From assembly GCA_050944455.1 (NCBI GenBank), contig JBMNRC010000011.1:1-64000 (forward strand): a stretch of 64,000 nucleotides of DNA, read 5' to 3'. Below are positions 1-8,625 of the stretch, piece after piece; the stretch's first letter is position 1, and each line of letters begins with the position of its first letter. The notes beneath the pieces were generated by a model. It was not told the DNA's origin, did not search any database, and was given only the letters and a program-made list of their open reading frames with translations. The translations under genes and the position numbers were made by a program. This DNA is from Anthropogastromicrobium sp050944455 (GTDB lineage: Bacteria; Bacillota; Clostridia; Lachnospirales; Lachnospiraceae).

Positions 1-2
1 TG

Positions 3-86
3 GAAGCACTTGGTTTATCCAAGCCTGTTCCTGCACCGCCGAAGAGGAAACGCGGAAGGCCGCGAAAAAACACTTCTACTGAATAG
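3..86 (+). CDS. C-terminal end of a truncated gene with an AT-hook-like tail
   Basis: The window opens inside a reading frame that ends with TAG at 84-86. Only 27 residues are visible. The tail is Pro- and Lys/Arg-rich and carries the core Lys-Arg-Gly-Arg-Pro-Arg-Lys, which matches the AT-hook minor-groove DNA-binding motif. Several DNA-binding proteins and some transposases end this way. Nothing else can be said, because the rest of the gene lies outside the window. The other two forward frames are also open for part of this stretch, so the frame choice rests on the motif. Confidence 0.4.
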   Translation, partial: EALGLSKPVPAPPKRKRGRPRKNTSTE

Positions 87-202
87 GTCAGCAGCTTATA
101 GTACCAAAACTTGGGAAACCATTAATAACTGAAGTTAGATTAAACCGATTTCGGTTCGCGGAATATCACAGGCACAGAAGAGGAAAAGGCAGGTGCAGTA
201 TT

Positions 203-634
203 ATGGCATATCCGCACAATTACAATGAATCCGAAGAAGACTATCTGGAGACGATCCTGATTCTCAGCGGCCGTCTTCCGGTTGTCCGCTCGGTAGATAT
301 AGCAAATGAAAAAGGATTTAAAAAATCCAGCATCAGCATAGCAATGAAGAAACTGCGCGAGAAGTCTCTGATCACGGTCACGGACGCCGGCTTTATCTAT
401 CTGACCGAAAGCGGAAGAAGAGAAGCCGAGGCAACCTACGAACGCCACAGGACTCTGCGCAGATGGCTTGAGATGATCGGCGTCGATGAGGAAACCGCCG
501 ACGCGGACGCCTGCAAAATGGAGCATGTGATCAGCGAGGAAAGCTTTCAGGCGATCCGGAACTATATGGTTCAGGAAAAGCACGCCGCGCGGGATAAAAA
601 GGCGGACGGCCGGGAAGATTCCCCGAAAAACTGA
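203..634 (+). CDS. DtxR/MntR-family metal-dependent transcriptional regulator
   Basis: This 143-residue protein should be a cytoplasmic metal-sensing repressor. Residues 10-72 form the winged helix-turn-helix (opening ESEEDYLETIL, then the recognition segment KKSSISIAMKKLREK). The second half is the dimerisation and metal-binding region, with Cys104, Glu107 and His108 in the CxxEH arrangement that binds metal in DtxR. There is no C-terminal SH3-like domain, so the length is that of MntR rather than DtxR/IdeR. The ATG at 203 follows a modest AGGAAAAGG-type ribosome site. The next gene, 117 bases downstream, encodes a FeoB-associated Cys-rich peptide, so iron or manganese homeostasis is the likely role. 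The metal cannot be told from the sequence. Confidence 0.9.
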   Translation: MAYPHNYNESEEDYLETILILSGRLPVVRSVDIANEKGFKKSSISIAMKKLREKSLITVTDAGFIYLTESGRREAEATYERHRTLRRWLEMIGVDEETADADACKMEHVISEESFQAIRNYMVQEKHAARDKKADGREDSPKN

Positions 635-751
635 CGCTCCAGGGCCGGATCCGCCGGATCCCGCGATTCCTGACTGGTGAAGGGCCAGGGCAGGGGAGCG
701 CGTGATTACTGGACCGGAAAGATCGGCAGAAGGCCGACAGGGAGGGATTCC

Positions 752-943
752 ATGAACTTACTATCAATCATCATCCTTGCAGTGATTATCGTCCTGCTGA
801 TATTGGCGGCCCGCTACACCTTTACGCACCGCGGATGCGGGATGTGCGAAGGGTGCAGCATGAGAGGAAAGTGCAGCCGGAAGGTGAGAAAAGCGGAGAT
901 GAAGGCTCTCCGCGAGCGGATGGCGGCAAAAAAGATAAAGTGA
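752..943 (+). CDS. FeoB-associated Cys-rich membrane peptide
   Basis: The 63-residue product has one hydrophobic N-terminal helix (residues 3-20), then Cys29, Cys32, Cys35 and Cys41, then a basic tail. This is the pattern of the small FeoB-associated Cys-rich membrane proteins found beside ferrous iron transporters in Clostridia. The ATG at 752 is preceded by GGAGGG at 741-746, which decides the start; an in-frame start further upstream lacks such a site and would break the membrane-anchor pattern. It sits behind a DtxR-type regulator, but no feoA or feoB is in the window. The cysteines could bind Fe(II) or an Fe-S cluster; that is inference. Confidence 0.75.
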   Translation: MNLLSIIILAVIIVLLILAARYTFTHRGCGMCEGCSMRGKCSRKVRKAEMKALRERMAAKKIK

Positions 944-954
944 TCCAATCTTTT

Positions 955-984
955 CAGCGGCGGTCAGACACCTGACCGCCGCTG
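955..984 (+). terminator. Perfect 13-bp hairpin after the Cys-rich peptide gene
   Basis: CAGCGGCGGTCAG at 955-967 pairs perfectly with 972-984 around the loop ACAC. It lies 11 bases after the stop at 943, the position expected of a terminator. No T-run follows on the plus strand, so it may terminate weakly or only protect the mRNA end. Confidence 0.5.
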
Positions 985-1078
985 ACGCTGTGAAATTCTG
1001 AAGCATATCCGGTTAAGCGGAAGCGACCGTAAAGGCGGCGAAATGGAAGCCGTCTGCGGGATTCAGGGAGAAGAATTC

Positions 1079-2185
1079 ATGCTGACAATCGGCTGTCATC
1101 TGTCCAGTTCAAAAGGATATCTGGCAATGGGAAAACAGGCGTCAGAACTCGGCGCCAATACCTTCGCGTTCTTTACGAGAAACCCGCGGGGAGGGGCGAT
1201 AAAGCCGCTCGATCCCGCGGATATGGAAGCGCTCCGCGGGTATCTTGCGGAACATCATTTCGGCAGGCTGGTGGCTCACGCGCCGTATACCTGCAATCTC
1301 TGCTCCGACAAGGAGCGCGCACGGGAGTTCGCGTACCGCGACATCAGGGAAGATCTGGAGCGCATGGAGTACCTCCCGGGGAATTATTACAACTTCCATC
1401 CGGGAAGCCACATGAAGCAGGGCGCTGAGACCGCGGCCGCGATCATCGCGGACGCGCTGAATCATCTGCTGTACGAAGGCATGCACACGACAGTGCTGCT
1501 GGAAACCATGGCCGGAAAGGGCACGGAGGTCGGAAGGTCGTTCGAGGAGCTCAAGGCCATCCTGGACCGGGTTGACAAACCGGAATATCTGGGCGTTTGC
1601 CTGGATACCTGCCATGTGAGCGACGCCGGCTACGATATCATCAGCGATCTGGACGGGGTCCTGAAAACTTTTGACGAGGTGATCGGCCTGCCCCGGCTGA
1701 AGGCGGTGCACATCAATGACAGCAAAAATCCGCCCGGATCGCACAAGGACCGCCACGAGAAGATCGGGCAAGGATATCTGGGCCTGGAAACCTTCCGGGC
1801 TATTGTGAATCATCCGTACCTGAAAACGCTCCCGATGATTCTGGAAACGCCGCAGGAGAAAACGGAAGACTACAGGGAGGAAATCGCCCTGATCCGGAGC
1901 CTGGAAGATACCAGCGCCGGCGCGAAGCCGTCCGCTGCGGCTGATGTGAAAGAGCGCTGCACAGATTCCGCGGCGGCTGACGCAGAAAAGCGCTGCACGG
2001 ATTCCGCGGTGGCAGAGGCGGCAGGGAGCGGCACGGATTCCGCGTCGGAGTTTTCCGCGGTTTCCGCAGCTTACCCCGAGGATTCCCAAACGGGTAACAT
2101 CGCCGGGAGCCCGGCGAAATCTTCAGAAGCCAAAGTCGGGAAAAATATCCCGCCCCTGAAAGCGGTGGACCATGAGCGCGCGTGA
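1079..2185 (+). CDS. nfo: Endonuclease IV with Ala/Ser-rich C-terminal tail
   Basis: This is an AP endonuclease of base-excision repair, cutting 5' of abasic sites. Residues 1-278 are the full Nfo TIM barrel. All nine zinc ligands of the E. coli enzyme have counterparts: His67, His107, Glu142, Asp176, His179, His211, Asp224, His226 and Glu256. Typical motifs include NFHPGSH, LDTCH, HINDSK and ILETPQ. The ATG at 1079 has AGGGAG at 1065-1070; an earlier in-frame ATG at 1043 lacks a ribosome site. The usual length is about 280 residues, but this protein has 368. Residues 279-368 form a low-complexity tail containing a near-repeat (RCTDSA twice, Ala-rich linkers). The tail overlaps the next gene by 14 bases. 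Confidence 0.93.
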   Translation: MLTIGCHLSSSKGYLAMGKQASELGANTFAFFTRNPRGGAIKPLDPADMEALRGYLAEHHFGRLVAHAPYTCNLCSDKERAREFAYRDIREDLERMEYLPGNYYNFHPGSHMKQGAETAAAIIADALNHLLYEGMHTTVLLETMAGKGTEVGRSFEELKAILDRVDKPEYLGVCLDTCHVSDAGYDIISDLDGVLKTFDEVIGLPRLKAVHINDSKNPPGSHKDRHEKIGQGYLGLETFRAIVNHPYLKTLPMILETPQEKTEDYREEIALIRSLEDTSAGAKPSAAADVKERCTDSAAADAEKRCTDSAVAEAAGSGTDSASEFSAVSAAYPEDSQTGNIAGSPAKSSEAKVGKNIPPLKAVDHERA

Positions 2186-3185
2186 AATCCTGAATTACAT
2201 TGCGGCGCATAAAAAGACGATTGCCGTGGACACGCTCAAAATCGCGGCAGCCTGTATGTGCGCGGTTCTGGCGGCGGACGCGCTCGGACTGGAATTCTAT
2301 CTCTCCGCGGGGATCATCGCGATTCTGAGCATTCAGCCGACCAAGAAGGAAACCATCCGGACGGCCGCGGGGAGATTCCTGGCTTTCATCTGCGCGGTGC
2401 TGATCGCCCTGGCCAGTTTCACCCTGCTGGGCTATAACCTGGGCGGATTCGCGGTCTATATCGTCTGCTTCATCGCGGTCTGCCTCTGCTTTAAGTGGAA
2501 CAGCGCCATGGCCATGGATTCGGTTCTGATCACGCATTTCCTGTCCGTCGGAAACATGAGTCCCCGGATGATCCTGAATGAGTTCCTGATTTTCTGCATC
2601 GGAACGCTGGCGGGGATTGCTGTGAACTCCAGCCTGAAAAAGGATACGGCCCGCGTGGAGAAGCTGAAGGACGACGCGGACAGCCAGATCCGCAGCATCC
2701 TTTACCGGATGTCGGAGCGGATCGTCACCCGCGACGTGACGGACTACAACGGGCACTGCTTTTCGGTGCTTTGGGATGACCTGAGAAAAGCGCAGAACAT
2801 GGCGGAGACCAATTATATGAATGTGTACGCCACCGACGATCTCTACGACGTGAAATATCTGGAGATGCGGAACGACCAGTGCCATGTGCTTTATGAAATG
2901 TACAAGACTGTCCGCCGGCTGAATACCACGCCGGTGCAGGCGCGGAAAATTTCCGCTTTCCTGAGGAAGGTTTCGGAGGAGTACCACAAGGACAACACGG
3001 TCGCCGGGCTGATCGAAGATCTGAACCAGCTCAGCCTTGCGATGAAGAACGAGCCGATGCCGGTGAACCGCGCGGAGTTTGAGGACCGGGCAAGGCTGTT
3101 CACGCTGATCAGCCTGCTGGAGGAATTCCTTGACATCAAAAAGCAGTTTATGCTGCAGTACGGCGGCCGGAACCCTGCGGTGTGA
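2172..3185 (+). CDS. FUSC/aromatic acid exporter-like membrane protein
   Basis: The 337-residue protein has an N-terminal membrane domain (about residues 15-150) with several hydrophobic helices and the segment SIQPTKKET after the second helix, typical of the ArAE_1/DUF939 members of the FUSC superfamily. The C-terminal half is soluble and helical, as in the ArAE_1 C-terminal domain. Characterised relatives are linked to efflux of aromatic carboxylic acids; the substrate here is unknown. Its ATG lies inside the 3' end of nfo, so the two genes are probably translationally coupled. This may be chance, because the nfo tail looks like a late extension. Confidence 0.75.
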   Translation: MSAREILNYIAAHKKTIAVDTLKIAAACMCAVLAADALGLEFYLSAGIIAILSIQPTKKETIRTAAGRFLAFICAVLIALASFTLLGYNLGGFAVYIVCFIAVCLCFKWNSAMAMDSVLITHFLSVGNMSPRMILNEFLIFCIGTLAGIAVNSSLKKDTARVEKLKDDADSQIRSILYRMSERIVTRDVTDYNGHCFSVLWDDLRKAQNMAETNYMNVYATDDLYDVKYLEMRNDQCHVLYEMYKTVRRLNTTPVQARKISAFLRKVSEEYHKDNTVAGLIEDLNQLSLAMKNEPMPVNRAEFEDRARLFTLISLLEEFLDIKKQFMLQYGGRNPAV

Positions 3186-3522
3186 CTATTCAGGCTGTCG
3201 GAATCGCTACGGGAGGCTCTTAAGCCGGACAAAATGAGCCCGGGTCAGGGAAAGCCGAAGAAAGCCGGTGGCTGGCAGATGACCGGGCAGGAGGCGGCTT
3301 TCGGAGTCTGTATGAAAGATAGTCAGCAGACTGAGGAATGCCGCTGCGTACAGCTGACAGCCTTGTGCTGATCAGAGAAGAATTATGCGGGGCCATCCTG
3401 CATACTGATCAAAGAGAAAACAAAGAGAAAAGCAGGCCTCGGGCACAAAAGATCACCAACAGGCAGGATATTGCGGTATAATCAGAATATATTTGGAGAT
3501 CTTCCGGGAAAGGAGACAGAAA
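3186..3522. other. Gene-free gap with a candidate promoter
   Basis: No convincing coding sequence is present between the FUSC-type gene and the DUF1805 gene. The right end holds a perfect -10 hexamer TATAAT at 3477-3482, with only a poor -35 seventeen bases upstream. It likely drives the DUF1805 gene 40 bases downstream. Confidence 0.5.
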
Positions 3523-3825
3523 ATGATTCAGATTGAACAGATTGACGTCAAGGGCAGCATGGCGCAGGGAATTATGGCGGCAGCACCGGGAGGCGAAGGC
3601 CATCCGAATATGATTCTGATTGAGTGCCGCAGGGGATACCTGATGTGCGGATACCTGAACATGGCGGCGGCGGAGAAATTCGGCGACGCCGCGGTGCTGG
3701 TCGGCGGAGCGGATTTTGAGGCTGTCCTGAACAATCCGATCAAGGGAATGTCCGCCCAGGCCGCCGCGCTGGGCGTGAAGGAAGGCATGACCGGAAGGGA
3801 AGCCGCCGCAGTGCTGAACAGCTGA
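3523..3825 (+). CDS. YunC-like DUF1805 domain protein
   Basis: The 100-residue product covers one compact domain. It shows the DUF1805/YunC pattern: an N-terminal strand, an IECRRGYLMCGYLN core, then AEKFGDAAVLVGG and a final helix. The biochemical role of this family is not established. The start is the ATG at 3523, preceded by AAAGGAGA at 3510-3517. It stands alone on the plus strand with a candidate TATAAT box at 3477. The last codons and the stop are copied in the repeats just downstream. Confidence 0.75.
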   Translation: MIQIEQIDVKGSMAQGIMAAAPGGEGHPNMILIECRRGYLMCGYLNMAAAEKFGDAAVLVGGADFEAVLNNPIKGMSAQAAALGVKEGMTGREAAAVLNS

Positions 3826-3940
3826 AAGGCTGAACAATGGAGCAGCTGAACAGCTGAAAGGCTGAGTGATAGGACAACTATATGGCTGAAAAGCTGAATG
3901 ATAAGTGATAGGACAGCTGAACAACGGACGGCTGAAAAGC
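3813..3940. repeat. Degenerate GCTGAA repeats starting at the DUF1805 stop codon
   Basis: The string CTGAACAGCTGAAAGGCTGA occurs at 3815 (including the gene's own stop) and again at 3846. Shorter forms (GGCTGAAAAGCTGAA, CAGCTGAACAACGG) follow up to about 3940. The array therefore grows out of the gene's 3' end. Confidence 0.7.
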
Positions 3941-4012
3941 TTAACCAACCATACCGGTTCTTCGCCGGAATGACAGTCCCGTGATGATCAAATGAAAGAG
4001 GGTTCAGAGCGA

Positions 4013-5203
4013 ATGCAGTCAGAGCAGAAAAAGCCCGCAGCGAAGCAGGCGGAGCCGATATCGCGGCAGGCAGAACAGGCAGCCGTGTCCGGACAGCCGG
4101 AGCAGAAGATGTCCGCGGCAGGTCAGGCCGGGCAGACGGAACCGGTATCGCGGCAGGCAGAGACGCCGGGGACGGGATCAGAACATGCTGAACCGCGGCC
4201 CGGGCAGGCGGCCAGCCGTCCTGAAGCTCCCCGCCAGTCGGTGTGGGAGAAACTGCCGGTGGTCATTCTGACCGCGTTTTTCTGCTGCACGCTCTGGGGC
4301 AGCGCGTCGCCGGCAATCAAGATTGGTTATCAGTTTTTCGGCATCGGCGCGGACGACACGCCTTCCAGAATCCTGTTCGCGGGCGTGCGGTTTACGATCG
4401 CCGGCGTCATGGTTCTGGCGGCCGGAAGCCTGATAGAGAAAAAATGGCTGATGCCCAAAAAGACGTCCTGGAAATATGTGGCCATCCTGGCGGTTTTCCA
4501 GACCATCATCCATTATATTTTCTTCTACATGGGCCTGGCCCACACTTCCGGCGTGCGGGGATCCATCATCAATTCCATCAATACGTTCTTCTCGATCCTG
4601 CTGGCGGTGACGGTATTCAAATTCGAAAAGCTCAACCGTGACAAGGTGATCGGAAGCGTACTGGGATTCATCGGGGTCCTGATTATCGTGACGGGCGGCC
4701 AGAACCTGCTTTCCGGTTCTTCCGGCGGATTCTCCCTGCAGGGGGAAGGAGCGCTGCTTCTGTCCGCGTTCTCCGGAGCCCTTGCCGGCTGCCTGATCAA
4801 GCTGTTTTCGCGGGACGAGGATCCTGTCGCTCTGTCCGGTTGGCAGTTTTTCATCGGCGGTCTCGTGATGATCCTGATCGGCCTGGCCGCGGGCGGAAGG
4901 CTGCGCCTGCTTTCTTCCGGCTGCATTCCGCTGATCATCTACATGGGATTCATCTCCGCCGGCGCCTATACTTTCTGGGGAATTCTCCTGAAGTACAACC
5001 CGGTGAGCAGAATCAGCGTCCTGGAGTTCATCAACCCGGTCATGGGCGTTCTGCTGTCGGCGCTGTTCCTGCATGAGAACACCGAGGCGTTCAGCCTGAA
5101 GACGGTTTTTGCCCTGATCCTGGTGTCCCTGGGCATCACGATCGTGAACCGGGCGCAGAAGGAGCCGGAGAGAAGCCTTACAGAACAGAAAGCCCGGGCC
5201 TGA
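4013..5203 (+). CDS. EamA/DMT-family transporter with long disordered N-terminus
   Basis: A drug/metabolite transporter with ten predicted membrane helices arranged as two EamA repeats, roughly residues 83-225 and 240-380. The motif TLWGSASPAIK in the first helix is typical of the family. The substrate cannot be inferred. The first 78 residues are unusual: Gln/Ala/Glu-rich, soluble, and internally repetitive (SRQAEQ, VSRQAET, GQPEQ, GQAGQ). The ATG at 4013 has AGAGGG ten bases upstream; an in-frame ATG at 3992 has no ribosome site. It is followed by the tldD gene after 93 bases. Confidence 0.85.
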   Translation: MQSEQKKPAAKQAEPISRQAEQAAVSGQPEQKMSAAGQAGQTEPVSRQAETPGTGSEHAEPRPGQAASRPEAPRQSVWEKLPVVILTAFFCCTLWGSASPAIKIGYQFFGIGADDTPSRILFAGVRFTIAGVMVLAAGSLIEKKWLMPKKTSWKYVAILAVFQTIIHYIFFYMGLAHTSGVRGSIINSINTFFSILLAVTVFKFEKLNRDKVIGSVLGFIGVLIIVTGGQNLLSGSSGGFSLQGEGALLLSAFSGALAGCLIKLFSRDEDPVALSGWQFFIGGLVMILIGLAAGGRLRLLSSGCIPLIIYMGFISAGAYTFWGILLKYNPVSRISVLEFINPVMGVLLSALFLHENTEAFSLKTVFALILVSLGITIVNRAQKEPERSLTEQKARA

Positions 5204-5296
5204 CCGGATTCATACAGAAAAGAAGGCGTGAAAACTTCCGGAGCAATCCCGGCAGCTTCCACAAGTTCTATTTTTATCGAAACAGGAGGGAAACGA

Positions 5297-6682
5297 ATGA
5301 TTGACGATATCCTGAAGGACAAAGTCGGACTCTTTGCGGACGGCGTGCAGACCATTCTGCGCGGCCATGAAAACAGAGTGCGCAAAGTCAGCATGGTGAA
5401 CGGAAACCTGATGGTCAACAACCGTTCCGAGGAGCGCGGAATCAGCGCTAGGGTCATGAAAAACGGCTGCTATGGTTTCGCGTCCAGCGCGGAGTACACC
5501 GGGGACGCCGCTGAAGAAGTGATCCGGGCGGCGACAAAAAACGCGGACTTTCTGAGCGCCCGCGCGGCCGAAACGAAAAAGGCGCCGGGAGCCGCGGAGA
5601 GAACGCAGGTTCCGGCGCACGGCGCGATCACGGATCCGGGACAGGACCGGATGATTGAGGCCTGCCGGAAAATCGACGACTACCTCAAAACGAAATACCC
5701 GGATCTGACCAGCCGCACGGTGCAGTACCGTGAGGATTCCCAGGACAAGATCATCTACACGTCCGACGCCTCCTGCGGCCGTGTGCTTTCGCCGCGCTGC
5801 TATATTTATGTCTGGCTGTCCGCGGAGACTCCTTCCGGCACGCCGGTGGAAGTTTTCAAACCGTTCGGAGGATACGGCAGTTTCAGCGACAACTTCACGG
5901 ATACCGACTGGATTCTTCCGGGAATTGATCAGCTGTATCAGCGGCTTCAGGACAAGAGAAACGGCGTCTATCCGGAAGCCGGGGAGAAAACCGTGATTCT
6001 GTCCGGATATATGGCCGGGATGCTGGCGCATGAGGCGGTCGGGCACACGGTGGAAGCCGATCTGGTTCTCGGCGGCAGCGTCGGCGGCCCGAACCTGGGA
6101 AAGCGGGTCGGCTCGGACCTGGTCAGCCTGGTGGATTTCGCGCACACCGCGTTCGGAACCGCGGCGCCGCTTCCGATCTGGCTGGACGACGAGGGCGTGC
6201 CGGCGAAAGACGCCATCCTGATTCAGAACGGCATTCTCAAAGGCTACATGAACAACAGGGAGACGGCCGCGTATTTCGGCATGGAACCCTGCGGGAATGC
6301 CCGAGCGTGGTCGTTCAGCGACGAACCGATCATCCGGATGCGCAATACCTTCCTGCTCCCCGGGACGAGCCGGCTGGATGACATGATCGCGTCCGTGGAC
6401 GACGGCTATTATCTGATTCAGTCCGGGAACGGCCAGGCGGACCTCACCGGCGAGTTCATGTTCGGGGTAACCGAGGGATATGAAATCAAACACGGAAAGC
6501 TGGGCAGGGCGCTTCTTGACACGACGGTCACCGGCGTCGCGTTTGAAATGCTCAAAACCGTCGATATGGTTTCCGATCATGTCAGAGCGCAAAGCTCGGG
6601 TTTCTGCGGGAAAAAGCAGAGGATTCCGGTGAGCCTCGGAGGCCCCGAGGTGCGCTGCAGGATCACAATCGGCGGAAGATGA
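5297..6682 (+). CDS. tldD: TldD-family metalloprotease subunit
   Basis: The 461-residue protein is a U62/TldD peptidase. The key motif is HEAVGH (His245, Glu246, His250), the zinc-binding HExxxH of TldD. In E. coli, TldD and TldE form a heterodimer with the active site in TldD, which degrades unfolded peptides such as the microcin B17 leader and CcdA. The ATG at 5297 has a strong AGGAGGG at 5284-5290; upstream in-frame codons lack this. The tldE homologue follows at once, with its ATG 29 bases after this stop, so the pair is surely co-transcribed. No peptide-toxin gene is near, so a general peptide-clearance role is more likely. Confidence 0.92.
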   Translation: MIDDILKDKVGLFADGVQTILRGHENRVRKVSMVNGNLMVNNRSEERGISARVMKNGCYGFASSAEYTGDAAEEVIRAATKNADFLSARAAETKKAPGAAERTQVPAHGAITDPGQDRMIEACRKIDDYLKTKYPDLTSRTVQYREDSQDKIIYTSDASCGRVLSPRCYIYVWLSAETPSGTPVEVFKPFGGYGSFSDNFTDTDWILPGIDQLYQRLQDKRNGVYPEAGEKTVILSGYMAGMLAHEAVGHTVEADLVLGGSVGGPNLGKRVGSDLVSLVDFAHTAFGTAAPLPIWLDDEGVPAKDAILIQNGILKGYMNNRETAAYFGMEPCGNARAWSFSDEPIIRMRNTFLLPGTSRLDDMIASVDDGYYLIQSGNGQADLTGEFMFGVTEGYEIKHGKLGRALLDTTVTGVAFEMLKTVDMVSDHVRAQSSGFCGKKQRIPVSLGGPEVRCRITIGGR

Positions 6683-6711
6683 CAGGAAAACCTGAACGGA
6701 AGGAGTCACAG

Positions 6712-8007
6712 ATGAGCGATGTAAAAAAAGCTGCCGGTACGGCGGCAGAATATCTTAAAGAAGACGGCGCCGACAGGTATTCGGTCTCTGTCAGCGAGAA
6801 TGAGAAGGACGAACTGAATTATTCCGACCGGTTTGACCTGCTGCGCACGACGTTCGGGCAGGAGATGAATATCCGGGCTTTTGTCGGGAAAAAGATGGGC
6901 TCCGCAAAGGGAAACGACCTGTCGGACAGCGGAATCCGCGCCCTGGTGCAGACGGCGCTCGCGTCCGCGCGGGCGGCGCAGGAGGATGACGCCAACGGGA
7001 TCGCCCCAGACGCTGGGAAGCACTCTTTCACGGAAGGCCCGCAGACCGGAAACATGGACAGCCTGTATGACGCTACAAACAGCTATGTGAAGAAGGTCGC
7101 CGAAAGATATCCGCAGATCGTGATGAACGGCCTTTACTCTTCGTATGACCGCGTCCACAGCCTGTATATGAATTCGAACGGAACGGAGTTTGAGACGCGG
7201 AACGGCTCCTACTCTATTGTATCGATGTTCGCGGCGAACAACGGGTCGAAGACGACGAGCCTGAATTACGCGATGCTCACGACCGCGGACCTGGGCACTC
7301 CGTTCGCGGATCTGCCCGCTGTCAAGCGCTGCCTGGAGGCGTCCGTCAGCAGCCTGACGACAGTCCCGCTGAAAGAGAAATTCACGGGGACGGCTGTCCT
7401 CACGCCGGATATGGCCTGCCGGTTTATCGCCGACCTGATCGGCAATTATCTTGCAGGAAGCTCCCTCGTCGAGGGGACAAGTCAGTGGAAGGACAAGATG
7501 GGCTGCCAGGTGACGGATGAGAAGTTTACGCTCCGTCTGGACCCGGCGGACAGCCGGATTGTGAACGGCCAGAAGGTTACGGCGGACGGATTCGCCGCGG
7601 AGGCGGTCACGCTCATTGATAAGGGCGTCCTGAAGCGCTACTTTGCGGACCTGTATTCCGCGAAAAAGGCCGGCGTTGAACCCACCAGAAACGACGGGAG
7701 CGGCCTGATCGTGGAGGCGGGCAGCACACCGCTGGCGGAGATGATCAGTTCTGTCAGCCGCGGAATTCTTCTCGGAGGGTTCTCCGGCGGAGAGATCCGG
7801 GCCAACGGCGATTTCTCCGGCGTGGCCAAGAACAGTTTTCTGATCGAAAACGGCAAAGTGACAGGGGCGGCGTCCGAAGTCATGGTCAACGGCAATCTCG
7901 GATTTATTTTCAACAACATAAAGTCCGTTTCCAGGGAGACGGAAGAGAGCGGAGACTATTCGGTTCCGTATATCTGCGTCGACGGAGTGACGGTGACCGG
8001 AAAATGA
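6712..8007 (+). CDS. TldE/PmbA-family protease subunit
   Basis: The 431-residue partner of TldD. It has the PmbA fold (central SLYDATNSYVKK and FTGTAVLTPDMACRF, C-terminal GGFSGGEI and NGNLGFIFNNI) but no HExxxH motif, as expected for the non-catalytic subunit. The start ATG at 6712 follows AAGGAG at 6700-6705. A weak hairpin follows at 8012. Co-occurrence with tldD supports a functional heterodimer. Confidence 0.9.
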   Translation: MSDVKKAAGTAAEYLKEDGADRYSVSVSENEKDELNYSDRFDLLRTTFGQEMNIRAFVGKKMGSAKGNDLSDSGIRALVQTALASARAAQEDDANGIAPDAGKHSFTEGPQTGNMDSLYDATNSYVKKVAERYPQIVMNGLYSSYDRVHSLYMNSNGTEFETRNGSYSIVSMFAANNGSKTTSLNYAMLTTADLGTPFADLPAVKRCLEASVSSLTTVPLKEKFTGTAVLTPDMACRFIADLIGNYLAGSSLVEGTSQWKDKMGCQVTDEKFTLRLDPADSRIVNGQKVTADGFAAEAVTLIDKGVLKRYFADLYSAKKAGVEPTRNDGSGLIVEAGSTPLAEMISSVSRGILLGGFSGGEIRANGDFSGVAKNSFLIENGKVTGAASEVMVNGNLGFIFNNIKSVSRETEESGDYSVPYICVDGVTVTGK

Positions 8008-8011
8008 AAAT

Positions 8012-8036
8012 AATCCGCGGCTGACGCCGCAGGATT
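8012..8036 (+). terminator. Imperfect hairpin after tldE
   Basis: AATCCGCGGC pairs with GCCGCAGGATT around TGAC, with one bulged A. It lies directly after the tldE stop and is followed by only a short T-run (GGTTTTA), so it is a weak candidate. Confidence 0.4.
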
Positions 8037-8085
8037 GCATGGTTTTATACGCAATGGAAAAACCTGAAGGAGGAGGTTTGGAATC

Positions 8086-8625
8086 ATGAGTGAAAACAGC
8101 AGAAAAATGACAGACGATGCGGAAGTCAAAAGCAGCATCTATCACAGAATCAGTGTGAGAAAGTATGAGGACAGGCCGGTAGAAACGGAAAAAATCCGCG
8201 AGATCCTCCGCGCCGGAATGCAGGCCCCCAGCGCCTGCAACCAGCAGCCATGGGAATTTTACGTGGTGACTGATCCGGAAAAGATCAAAGCGCTGGCGGC
8301 GGCCAGCCCGTTTGCCGGCTGCGCCGCGGGAGCAAAAACCGTGATCGTGCCGGTTTACCGGACGACAGGGCTCCGCTGCCCGGAATTCGCCCAGATCGAC
8401 CTTTCCATCGCGCAGGAAAATATGTGGATAAGGACCGACGAACTGGGACTCGGCGGCGTCTGGCTGGCCATCGCCCCGTCGGAAGACAGGATGGCCAAGG
8501 TTAGGAAAGTCCTGGATCTTCCGGAAAATCTGGAGCCTTTTTCCCTGTTCCCGGTGGGGTATCCGGCGGAATCCCGCAAACAGGAGAACCGTTTCCACGA
8601 GGACAGAATCCACTGGGTCGGCTGA
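8086..8625 (+). CDS. Nitroreductase-family flavoprotein
   Basis: This 179-residue, probably FMN-dependent oxidoreductase opens with the family signature HRISVRKYEDRPV (residues 21-33), then APSACNQQPWEFYVV, which contributes FMN contacts. The C-terminal VGYPAE segment is also typical. Such enzymes reduce nitro compounds, quinones or flavins with NAD(P)H; the physiological substrate cannot be told. The ATG at 8086 follows AAGGAGGAGG. A tandem repeat array begins right at its stop codon. Confidence 0.88.
   Translation: MSENSRKMTDDAEVKSSIYHRISVRKYEDRPVETEKIREILRAGMQAPSACNQQPWEFYVVTDPEKIKALAAASPFAGCAAGAKTVIVPVYRTTGLRCPEFAQIDLSIAQENMWIRTDELGLGGVWLAIAPSEDRMAKVRKVLDLPENLEPFSLFPVGYPAESRKQENRFHEDRIHWVG

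Noticed and set aside
5210..8613. Long minus-strand frames over tldD, tldE and the nitroreductase gene
   Set aside because: Antisense shadows: Arg/His/Ala-rich products, no ribosome sites, no motifs, while the plus-strand genes are clear family members.
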